Shown in pieces: positions 1 to 5,843 of a stretch of DNA of 14,121 bases. Numbering within the stretch: the stretch's first letter is position 1; each line of letters opens with the position of its first letter. The stretch is from JANMZO01 sp031383405 (GTDB taxonomy: Bacteria; Actinomycetota; Acidimicrobiia; Acidimicrobiales; JANYDT01): positions 1-14,121 of the forward strand of contig JANMZO010000345.1 of assembly GCA_031383405.1 (NCBI GenBank), in the 5' to 3' direction. Both the position numbers and the translations under genes were made by a program. The notes beneath the pieces are model-generated. The model was given only the letters and a program-made list of their open reading frames with translations, was not told the DNA's origin and made no database searches.

Positions 1-2
1 CG

Positions 3-797
3 GCCCTGGCCGCGAAATTCATACGCGCACATAACGAAGGATTTGCGAACGCTGTAGCAGCGGGGCCGAAGGGACGTTTCAGTTGGATCGGATCGGTACC
101 GCTCCAGGCCGCCGACCTGGCGATAGCGGAATTGGAACACTGCGCACGCAACTACGCCGTGACCGGCATCGAGATCGGCACTGAGGTCGGCGGACTCGAA
201 CTCGACCATCCGTCGCTCGACGCGTTCTGGTCGGCGGCCGAAGACCTCGACATCGCGGTGTTCATTCATCCCACCGACGGAGCCGGGGCGATCCGTCGGG
301 GCGGTGTTCCGTACGAGTTCGCGATCGGCATGCTGACCGACACGGCGATTGCCGTTACCGCCCTGGTGTTCGGCGGGGTGCTCGACGCCCATCCACGACT
401 CCGGGTCGGCCTTGCCCACGGCTGTGGCACATTCCCCTGGGCATATCCGCGCATCGCCCGGGGTGCCACCCTCGCATCGGGCGCCTCTTCGCCGACCGAC
501 GTACTCGCGCACAGCGGCGACCTCCTTCGCCGACTGTGGGTCGACACGTTGGTCTTCGACCCATCCCACGTACCGCTGCTCATCGAGCGCTTCGGCGTGG
601 ATCACCTCATGCTCGGATCCGACTACCCCTTCTATCCACCCACGTTCGGTCACCCACTCGACATCATCGACGCGAGCGTGGGTTGCGGCCACTGCGCGCC
701 CGATGAGGGTAAGGCCATGTATGCGGCCAACGCTCGCCGGTTTCTTCGGATGGCAGATGACGAGACCGGTCCATCATCGAGCGCCGCGGACGGGTGA
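3..797 (+). CDS. Amidohydrolase family 2 protein (ACMSD-like metal hydrolase/decarboxylase), 5' end missing
   Basis: The frame is open from the left edge to a TGA at 795-797, so this is the C-terminal 264 residues of a gene that starts outside the window. A TTG at 132 lies inside conserved sequence and is not a start. Seen: FIHPTDG (His at fragment residue 89), LAHGCGTFPWAYPR (His 139) and LMLGSDYPF (Asp 207). These match the later metal and catalytic residues of the amidohydrolase-2 TIM-barrel family, which includes aminocarboxymuconate-semialdehyde decarboxylase and gamma-resorcylate decarboxylase. The usual N-terminal HxH motif would lie upstream of the window. Family members decarboxylate or hydrolyse ring-derived carboxylic acids in the cytosol, using Zn or Mn. 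It ends 3 nt before the IclR gene and lies upstream of an extradiol dioxygenase, which fits aromatic catabolism. Family call is firm; reaction and substrate are unknown. Confidence 0.88.
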   Translation, partial: ALAAKFIRAHNEGFANAVAAGPKGRFSWIGSVPLQAADLAIAELEHCARNYAVTGIEIGTEVGGLELDHPSLDAFWSAAEDLDIAVFIHPTDGAGAIRRGGVPYEFAIGMLTDTAIAVTALVFGGVLDAHPRLRVGLAHGCGTFPWAYPRIARGATLASGASSPTDVLAHSGDLLRRLWVDTLVFDPSHVPLLIERFGVDHLMLGSDYPFYPPTFGHPLDIIDASVGCGHCAPDEGKAMYAANARRFLRMADDETGPSSSAADG

Positions 798-800
798 CCT

Positions 801-1706
801 ATGAATGCCGATGCTACAAAGCTGGAACGTAAGCGGCCCGGGGCCCTCGGGCCCATGACCGCAAAGCCGCCGCGCCCACGTACCGGGTCGAAGAGGGCAC
901 CCGCCCAACAGCCAAACACCAACAGCAATCACTCCTCCGCTCTCGAAGAAGGCGGGTCCTCGATTGTCGGGCGTGCCTTTCTGATCCTCACCGCATTTCG
1001 TGAGGATTTCGTCCTCGGGGTAAGCGAGCTTTCGCGGCGAACCGGCCTGCCGCGCACGACCGTGTACCGACTCGCCAACCAACTTCTCGACGTCGGGGCG
1101 CTCAGCCGGGTCGGTACCAAGTTCCGGATCGGCCCGTCGTTGTTCGAACTCGGCAACCTTCACTACCCGCAACGGCTCCGCGACAAACTGCAACCCCTGC
1201 TCGACGACCTGCAGCGTATGACCGACAGCAACGTGTCGCTACTCGAACTGGTCGGGTCCGACGTCATTGTCATAGCTGCGTCGAGGCCCCGACGGAGCAG
1301 ATGCGCCATCACACATCTTGGCCTCCGCTTCCCGGCCCACGCCTGTGCAGGCGGCCAGGTGCTACTCGCCAACGAAAAGCGGTCCATTCCGACGTTGAGT
1401 TCGGTCACACCCGACACCATTACCGATGACGTGAAGTTCCGTCGTCGACTGATCGACATTCGGGCAGCTGGACTCGGCATCGAACACGGCGAAGCCGAGA
1501 TCGGTTGGTCGACGGTTGCCATACCTGCGGTGAACCGCCACGGCCGCATTCTTGGATCGATCATGCTCAAAGGTGAAACCGAAAACTTCAACCTCGACAC
1601 GATGATAAGCACACTCAGGTCTTTCGGACACACCTTTACGGCAGCCGGGCAGCAGGCAGCTGTCGGATTCTTCGCGTCCGCTCGGCCACGCCCCAAAGAT
1701 CATTGA
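801..1706 (+). CDS. IclR-family transcriptional regulator
   Basis: 301 residues. IclR proteins bind DNA through an N-terminal winged helix and sense a small molecule, often an aromatic acid or intermediate, through a C-terminal GAF-like domain. Seen: a basic, Pro/Ser-rich extension (1-50), a helix-turn-helix at about 73-94 (GVSELSRRTGLPRTTVYRLA), the wing (LSRVGTKFRIGPSLFELG, about 101-118), then the effector domain (about 120-290) with the typical RFPAHACAGGQVLLA segment. The ATG at 801 follows GGGTGA and lies 3 nt after the amidohydrolase stop, which suggests co-transcription and coupling. The family core begins near residue 53, so the first 50 residues are unusually long, and a later start such as Met19 (855) is possible but has no visible ribosome site. 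It probably regulates the flanking catabolic genes; the 11-bp repeats at 1740-1783 are a candidate target (inference). Confidence 0.92.
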   Translation: MNADATKLERKRPGALGPMTAKPPRPRTGSKRAPAQQPNTNSNHSSALEEGGSSIVGRAFLILTAFREDFVLGVSELSRRTGLPRTTVYRLANQLLDVGALSRVGTKFRIGPSLFELGNLHYPQRLRDKLQPLLDDLQRMTDSNVSLLELVGSDVIVIAASRPRRSRCAITHLGLRFPAHACAGGQVLLANEKRSIPTLSSVTPDTITDDVKFRRRLIDIRAAGLGIEHGEAEIGWSTVAIPAVNRHGRILGSIMLKGETENFNLDTMISTLRSFGHTFTAAGQQAAVGFFASARPRPKDH

Positions 1707-1739
1707 CCCGGATCCGAGCCGCATCCCTTCACCCGCCCC

Positions 1740-1783
1740 GACGGCTACCGGACTTTTACCCGACTTTTACCCAACTTCTACCC
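1740..1783. repeat. Four tandem 11-bp units upstream of the dioxygenase
   Basis: GACTTTTACCC occurs exactly at 1751-1761 and 1762-1772. It is followed by AACTTCTACCC (1773-1783) and preceded by a weaker copy, GACGGCTACCG (1740-1750). The 11-bp period is close to one helical turn, so each unit faces the same side of the DNA. The array begins 33 bp after the IclR stop and ends 83 bp before the dioxygenase ATG. A tandem protein-binding site or promoter-proximal element is likely, but the binding protein is unknown. Confidence 0.75.
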
Positions 1784-1866
1784 GACTCGAAACACGAACA
1801 CCGACCGATACGCCAACCCCGAGACACACCGAAACAACCGAGACAACCCGAGAACCGAGGAACACC
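1784..1866 (+). promoter_or_regulatory. CA/GA-rich leader and ribosome site of the dioxygenase
   Basis: From about 1791 to the ATG at 1867 the plus strand is almost without T. It is built from loose repeats of ACCGA/CCGAGA (for example CCGAGACA, CCGAAACA, CCGAGACA, CCGAGAA). Such a leader would be unstructured in mRNA. The ribosome site is GAGGA, 5 nt before the ATG. I could not place a convincing -10/-35 pair here. Confidence 0.45.
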
Positions 1867-2919
1867 ATGGCTGAGCTTCTGTTGATGGGAATGACCCATT
1901 ACCCACTTCTCGCAACGACCGACGCGGAAATGGGCGCGTTGCTGCGAACGATGATGAAGGACCCGGCCATTCCCGATGGATTGGCCGATCCGAGCAACTG
2001 GTCGGAGGCCATGCGGGTCGAGTGGGGCGACGACGAGGCCCGGTCGAGCGCTGGCGCTCACCGCAAGCTGCTTCTCGACGGCTTCGCGGCCAGTCGGGTT
2101 GCGCTCGAGGAGTTCGATCCCGACGTGATTCTCGTGTGGGGTGACGACCAGTACGAGAACTTCAAAGAAGACATCATCCCCCCGTACGCGTTGCTCGCGT
2201 ATCCCGACATCGACACGAAGCCGTGGGAAAAGTATCCCTGGCCCAACGTGTGGGGCGAGGCAAAGGATCAGGTGCACACCGTCAAGGGCCGACCCGATAT
2301 CGCCCGCTGGCTTGCTGGCAAACTCCTCGACGACGGGATCGACGTCAGCTATGCGTACCAGCCGCTCCACATGCAGGGTCTGGCCCATGCGTTCATGAAC
2401 ACCCAACTCTTCCTCGACTACGACCGAGTTGGCTTTCCCTGGCCGATGGTATGCATGCCTATTAATTGCTACGGCAGTCGGGTCATCGCCGCCCGCGGGT
2501 TCTTCAAGCCGTTCGGAACGGCCATGGAACTTGATCCACCGAGCCCGTCGCCGCGTCGGCTGATGGACGTCGGCGGTGCCGTCGCCCGTCATCTGAAGGC
2601 GAGCCCGTGGCGTGTCGCAATGGTGGCTTCGTCGTCGTGGTCACATGCCTTCCTCACCGACAAGACCTGGCGGCTTACGCCCGACACGATGTCTGACCGG
2701 GCGCACTACGACGCACTCGTGTCAAGCGACTACCCGTATTGGGAGAAGACCACCACTGCGGAAATCGAAGATGCCGGCCAGCAGGAGCTGCTCAACTGGT
2801 TCGCTCTGTTGGGTGCGGCCCGCGAACTCGGTGTGGGAGACCCTGTGGAACACACATTCATCGAGACCCACTGCTTCAACTCGAACAAGGTATTTGCACG
2901 TTGGGCCGTCGCCTCGTGA
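1867..2919 (+). CDS. Class III (LigB-like) extradiol ring-cleavage dioxygenase
   Basis: 350 residues. LigB-superfamily enzymes use a non-haem Fe(II), held by two His and one Glu, to open catechol-type rings next to the hydroxyl groups. Seen: GMTHYPLL near the N-terminus (His11, equivalent to the first iron ligand), a conserved His at 65 (GAHRKLLLDGF), a DPDVILVWGDDQYENF block at 84-99, GLAHAFMNT (His174), SSSWSHAF (His260), and an acidic/His C-terminal block near 333-340. Assigning the Glu ligand and the catalytic His needs an alignment. The ATG has a GAGGA ribosome site. The stop overlaps the SDR start (GTGA), so the two are translationally coupled, and an SDR often processes a ring-fission aldehyde or a diol precursor. 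Similar actinobacterial proteins are usually annotated only as extradiol dioxygenase; the substrate is unknown. Confidence 0.85.
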   Translation: MAELLLMGMTHYPLLATTDAEMGALLRTMMKDPAIPDGLADPSNWSEAMRVEWGDDEARSSAGAHRKLLLDGFAASRVALEEFDPDVILVWGDDQYENFKEDIIPPYALLAYPDIDTKPWEKYPWPNVWGEAKDQVHTVKGRPDIARWLAGKLLDDGIDVSYAYQPLHMQGLAHAFMNTQLFLDYDRVGFPWPMVCMPINCYGSRVIAARGFFKPFGTAMELDPPSPSPRRLMDVGGAVARHLKASPWRVAMVASSSWSHAFLTDKTWRLTPDTMSDRAHYDALVSSDYPYWEKTTTAEIEDAGQQELLNWFALLGAARELGVGDPVEHTFIETHCFNSNKVFARWAVAS

Positions 2920-3728
2920 GCGACCTGCGTCTGGCCGGCAAGGTCGCCCTCGTGACCGGCACGAGTCCCAACATTGGTGGGGTGCTGGCGGCGGGGCTGG
3001 CCACGTACGGCGCCAAGGTCGCGTGCAACGACATCCGAACGGAAGTGGTCGACGCATGTGTGGCCCGTATCGTTGACGACGGGGGCGAAGCGCTCGGCAT
3101 CCCCGGCGACGTCACCGACCCCGAGGCCATGAAGGGAGCCATCGACGCAGTGTTGGAGAAGTGGGGTCGGATCGACATTCTGGTGAACAACGCCGTCAGG
3201 TTCGATACCCGCGGGCTCCTCGACATGCCGCTCGACGCGTTTCGCCAGCAGATCGACATTTCGCTGGCCGGAACATTTATCGTCTCGTCGCTCGTGGCCA
3301 AATCGATGATCGAGCGCGAGATTCGAGGATCGATCATCAACGTCCTGTCGACCGCCGCATGGCAGGGCCAGGCGGGCAACATCGGATACTGCACGGCTAA
3401 ATCGGGATTGATCAATTTCGCCCGTTCCGCGGCGATGGAGCTTGCGCCATACGGGATCCGGGTCAACAGTTTCACGCCGACCGCCACGATGCCCGACGAT
3501 CCTGTTTTGGCCAGTGGGTTTGCGTCCGCAGTGGCATCGGCCCGGGCCTCCGACACGATGGACTTCGAAGGTCGCAATCCGTGGAGCCGCTTACCCACGC
3601 CTTCCGATTACGTCGCGCCGGTAGTATTTCTCGCGTCCGACGATTCCGCGCTCATGACGGGCTCCAATTTGACCATCGACGGCGGCGCGTTGGCCAAGTA
3701 CTGGCCGCAGACACCGCGTCGGAGATAG
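2916..3728 (+). CDS. Short-chain dehydrogenase/reductase coupled to the dioxygenase
   Basis: 270 residues from the GTG at 2916, which overlaps the dioxygenase stop (GTGA, 2916-2919). The open frame extends further upstream, but there it only shadows the dioxygenase, and the SDR fold begins at once after this GTG. Seen: Rossmann motif TGTSPNIGG (14-22), NNAV (91-94), catalytic Ser145, Tyr158 and Lys162 in YCTAK, and a C-terminal SNLTIDGG. Two positions differ from classical SDRs: Asn replaces the second Gly of the TGxxxGxG motif, and NNAG is NNAV. The catalytic triad is intact, so it is probably an active NAD(P)(H)-dependent oxidoreductase. Coupling to the dioxygenase suggests it works on that enzyme's substrate or product, for example diol dehydrogenation or semialdehyde oxidation (inference). 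Confidence 0.9.
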   Translation: MSDLRLAGKVALVTGTSPNIGGVLAAGLATYGAKVACNDIRTEVVDACVARIVDDGGEALGIPGDVTDPEAMKGAIDAVLEKWGRIDILVNNAVRFDTRGLLDMPLDAFRQQIDISLAGTFIVSSLVAKSMIEREIRGSIINVLSTAAWQGQAGNIGYCTAKSGLINFARSAAMELAPYGIRVNSFTPTATMPDDPVLASGFASAVASARASDTMDFEGRNPWSRLPTPSDYVAPVVFLASDDSALMTGSNLTIDGGALAKYWPQTPRRR

Positions 3729-3756
3729 TCGCCACCAGTCGCCACCAGTCGCCACC
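3727..3756. repeat. Three exact 10-bp tandem repeats at the SDR stop codon
   Basis: AGTCGCCACC is repeated exactly at 3727-3736, 3737-3746 and 3747-3756, starting inside the TAG stop (3726-3728). It sits immediately before the terminator hairpin. It may be replication slippage or a binding site; nothing shows a function. Confidence 0.8.
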
Positions 3757-3761
3757 GAATT

Positions 3762-3799
3762 GGTGTGATTTCTTTGGCGGGGGCCGAAGAAATCACACC
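3762..3799. terminator. Bidirectional hairpin between convergent genes
   Basis: GGTGTGATTTCTT (3762-3774) pairs perfectly with AAGAAATCACACC (3787-3799). The stem continues through a T-G pair and three G/C pairs to a GGGG loop, about 17 bp in all. It lies 33 nt after the plus-strand SDR and 25 nt after the minus-strand hydrolase, so it can serve both. No T-tract follows on either strand. Its right arm belongs to the shared hairpin family also seen at 4952, 7506 and 11501. Confidence 0.8.
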
Positions 3800-3824
3800 C
3801 GATCACGACTGAAACAGCGGCGGA

Positions 3825-4904
3825 TTACAGCGAATCGGCGAAGCTCTTTATGTCGCGGATGGTGCCGAGGTAGACCTCGGGCATCGTCTCGCGGAAGAGG
3901 CAATCACCGGCGTGGCAGGTTCCGTTGACGGTGCGACTCGATACGCTCACTCCCGCATCGAGCAGTTTCCGGAAGTACGCCAGACCCTCATCACGCAACG
4001 GGTCGAGCTGGTTGACCGAAATGACGTGCGGCGGTAGGCCGACCAGGTCGTCGTTGGTTGCGTAGTACGGCCACGCCAAGGGGTTGGTTGCGTTCTCCCC
4101 GGATGGGTCGTACACCTTCGCCAGAGCCGCCATCTGATGACTGCATTCGAGGAAGTAGGTGTCGTTCTCGTAGAGCGATGTCAAGGCCGGGATCTTGGTG
4201 CCGTACGCGTTGGAGATGTACGGGCACTGGGCGTAAACCCCGTCGATGGAGGCGATGTGTCCGTCCTTCTTCGCCTTGAGGGTGGTGGCCAATGTGAGAT
4301 TGCCGCCCCCCGACTCGCCCGAGACGACGATCCTGGAAACCCCTAAGCGCGCTTTATTTTGTGAGACCCACTGCAGAACCGAAGAGCAATCATTGAGCCC
4401 GGCCGGGAACGGGTACGGACCGTGTTTGCCCCCGCCGTTGCGGAACTCGACGCCGAACACCACCAGGCCTGTGACAGCCAGTTCGTCGCGCCAACGTACA
4501 TAACTGGCCCCCGCAGCCTCCAGAAGAACCATGCCACCGCCGTGAAGATGCACAATGCCCGGGAGCGGACCGGTCGCTGACGTTGGTCGGTGTACGAACA
4601 CGGTGATGTCGTTGCCGTCGACACCCCGAACCACCTCAACCGTTCGAGTGACCCCCTCGACAGGAGCGACGTTGGCCAGCAGCACGTCTCCGAGCCCACC
4701 GAAACCTTCCTCCGCGACGGAAGCAAACTCAAGGAGCGCTTCCATCGAAGAGTCTCCGTCGACAGGTGCCGGCTCGCCCGGACCGGCCAGCCCGAGCGGG
4801 AGCAGAGTGGCGATCATCCGGGGGTCGGCCCGGGGGTCTTCCGCCAGAATCATGTTCGGCGAGCCGAGTCGGCCCGGAAGAATGGGGGAGCCTTCATTGG
4901 TCAT
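3825..4904 (-). CDS. Alpha/beta hydrolase, hormone-sensitive-lipase (class IV) type
   Basis: 359 residues from the ATG at 4904, which has GAAGGG upstream. The frame stays open to 5000, but that part crosses a hairpin and looks non-coding. Seen: oxyanion-hole HGGG at 121-124, nucleophile Ser198 in GESGG, acid Asp301 in DPLRDEG, and His331 in TCHAGD. This is the order and spacing of the HSL/acetyl-hydrolase family, whose members cleave short-chain esters of varied alcohols. The first 75 residues form a cap-like N-terminus with no signal peptide, so the enzyme is probably cytosolic. It is convergent with the aromatic operon and bounded by hairpins on both sides, so it is probably its own transcription unit. 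It might hydrolyse an ester or lactone in the same pathway, but this is only suggested by proximity. Confidence 0.9.
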   Translation of the reverse strand: MTNEGSPILPGRLGSPNMILAEDPRADPRMIATLLPLGLAGPGEPAPVDGDSSMEALLEFASVAEEGFGGLGDVLLANVAPVEGVTRTVEVVRGVDGNDITVFVHRPTSATGPLPGIVHLHGGGMVLLEAAGASYVRWRDELAVTGLVVFGVEFRNGGGKHGPYPFPAGLNDCSSVLQWVSQNKARLGVSRIVVSGESGGGNLTLATTLKAKKDGHIASIDGVYAQCPYISNAYGTKIPALTSLYENDTYFLECSHQMAALAKVYDPSGENATNPLAWPYYATNDDLVGLPPHVISVNQLDPLRDEGLAYFRKLLDAGVSVSSRTVNGTCHAGDCLFRETMPEVYLGTIRDIKSFADSL

Positions 4905-4951
4905 AGTTGCTGCCCTTCGCTCGTGAATCTGCAACATACCCCACCGTGAGC

Positions 4952-4998
4952 GATCGGGTGCGATTGCTGCGGCCCCGCCTACCGGATCGCACCCGATC
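4952..4998 (-). terminator. Perfect 13-bp inverted repeat after the VOC gene
   Basis: GATCGGGTGCGAT (4952-4964) and ATCGCACCCGATC (4986-4998) are exact reverse complements around a 21-nt GC-rich loop. It begins 16 nt after the VOC stop on the minus strand and ends 47 nt before the hydrolase start. The left arm plus loop resembles the shared hairpin arm (16 of 19 positions). A role as terminator fits best; an operator for the hydrolase gene is the alternative. Confidence 0.65.
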
Positions 4999-5014
4999 AC
5001 CGGTGGCTTTCCGC

Positions 5015-5536
5015 CTATGCGACAGGGATCGATACGCCGACGCCACCCCGGGTCTCGGCGCCATAGCGGGCGATCTCACTGGGAATATCGAGCGGCTTCA
5101 TCTTCATCGCCTCAACCTCAGCGAGAACGTCGTCGGTCAATTGATCGGCCGGAAGTATCCAACAGACCTCGAACTCGAGGCCGTCGGGATCCATCGCGTA
5201 GAGCGCCTTTGTGGTGATGTGATCGGTGGCCCCGACCAGTGACCCTCGGGCTTTAAGAAGTTCAGCGAGCCGTTGCAATTCGCCCAGCGTGTCGACTTCC
5301 CAGGCCAAGTGGTAGAGGCCGACGGTGGTTCGGCCCGCCTGTGTCGGTCCCGCGTCGGACCCGATTTGAAACGTACCGAGATCGTGGTCGTTCGTAGACC
5401 CCGGGGCTTGGAAGAACGCGGCCCGGCCTTCCATCCATACTTTCGTCCGGAAGCCGAGCACGTTTTCGTAGAACTCGCGGGTCCGGGCGACGTCGCGCAC
5501 GTAGAGTACTGCATGATTGAGGCGGGTAACTGGCAT
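5015..5536 (-). CDS. VOC-family protein, type I extradiol dioxygenase/glyoxalase-like
   Basis: 173 residues from the ATG at 5536, which has GAAGGG 8 nt upstream. The frame remains open to 5596, but those extra codons cover a palindromic upstream site. Seen: a single vicinal-oxygen-chelate unit of paired beta-alpha-beta-beta-beta modules, starting NHAVLYVRDVARTREFYENVLGF and ending DPDGLEFEV. His8, His77 (LYHLAWEV) and Glu123 lie where the 2-His-1-carboxylate metal site of type I extradiol dioxygenases and glyoxalases falls. A helical tail (131-173) follows the fold. Family members cleave catechols, isomerise hemithioacetals or bind drugs. Near a ring-cleavage operon an extradiol role is attractive, but a one-domain protein of this size could equally be another VOC enzyme. 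It is flanked by hairpins, so it is probably monocistronic. Confidence 0.85.
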   Translation of the reverse strand: MPVTRLNHAVLYVRDVARTREFYENVLGFRTKVWMEGRAAFFQAPGSTNDHDLGTFQIGSDAGPTQAGRTTVGLYHLAWEVDTLGELQRLAELLKARGSLVGATDHITTKALYAMDPDGLEFEVCWILPADQLTDDVLAEVEAMKMKPLDIPSEIARYGAETRGGVGVSIPVA

Positions 5537-5573
5537 GGAACGCCCTTCGAACTGGTTCACCGGCGACGGAATG

Positions 5574-5589
5574 ACTTGACACGTCAAGT
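5574..5589. promoter_or_regulatory. 16-bp palindromic operator candidate upstream of the VOC gene
   Basis: ACTTGAC (5574-5580) and GTCAAGT (5583-5589) are perfect inverted halves separated by AC. The site lies 38 bp upstream of the VOC ATG. A further half-site, ACTTGA, is at 5612-5617. The symmetry and size suit a dimeric repressor of the TetR, GntR or MarR type. No such gene is in the window apart from the IclR protein. Confidence 0.55.
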
Positions 5590-5764
5590 AAACCACACTT
5601 CTGCTGCCAATACTTGAAACATAAAGTGACAGATGCCCGCCCAGTCCCGGCTACCCGGAGGGTGCCGCACGCCAACTCGGCGCAATAGTGACGTCAGGCT
5701 CTCGGGCCGACGCACTTCGTTCGCTCAACGTTCCGGGCGCCCGCAAGCGGCGTTCGCGGCGGGT
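5590..5764. other. Intergenic stretch between VOC gene and synthetase terminator
   Basis: The whole gap between the VOC start and the synthetase stop is 307 nt. This part is AT-richer near 5590-5630, where a promoter for the VOC gene is expected, and then GC-rich with small palindromes such as CGGGCGCCCG. I see no coding frame with real codon structure, no tRNA and no recognisable ncRNA. Confidence 0.5.
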
Positions 5765-5811
5765 CTTTGGGGATGGTTTCGGCGTGAGCGCCGCAAGAAC
5801 CATCCCCAAAG
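5765..5811 (-). terminator. Long nested hairpin after the acyl-CoA synthetase
   Basis: CTTTGGGGATGGTT (5765-5778) pairs perfectly with AACCATCCCCAAAG (5798-5811). Inside it CGGCG (5780-5784) pairs with CGCCG (5789-5793) around a TGAG loop. The result is a stem of 14 plus 5 bp starting 32 nt after the synthetase stop. No T-tract follows. Its sequence differs from the other four hairpins, with only loose resemblance. Confidence 0.78.
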
Positions 5812-5843
5812 CGGGGGGTGCTCGCGTACTCACGAGTGCCGGG

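Noticed and set aside
132..134. TTG at 132 as start of the amidohydrolase
   Set aside because: The upstream codons back to position 3 are in frame and read like the family, so the gene starts outside the window.
855..857. Met19 as alternative start of the IclR gene
   Set aside because: No ribosome site precedes it, whereas the ATG at 801 is 3 nt from the upstream stop and follows GGGTGA.
1756..2592. Long minus-strand open frame opposite the dioxygenase
   Set aside because: It is antisense to a gene with clear family motifs, has no recognisable domain and arises from GC-rich codon bias.
2739..2915. N-terminal extension of the SDR
   Set aside because: This stretch shadows the dioxygenase 3' end; the GTG at 2916 with 4-nt overlap places the start right before the Rossmann fold.
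3727..3799. Repeats plus hairpin as a CRISPR or mobile-element end
   Set aside because: The repeats are contiguous without spacers, and no transposase or target duplication is nearby.
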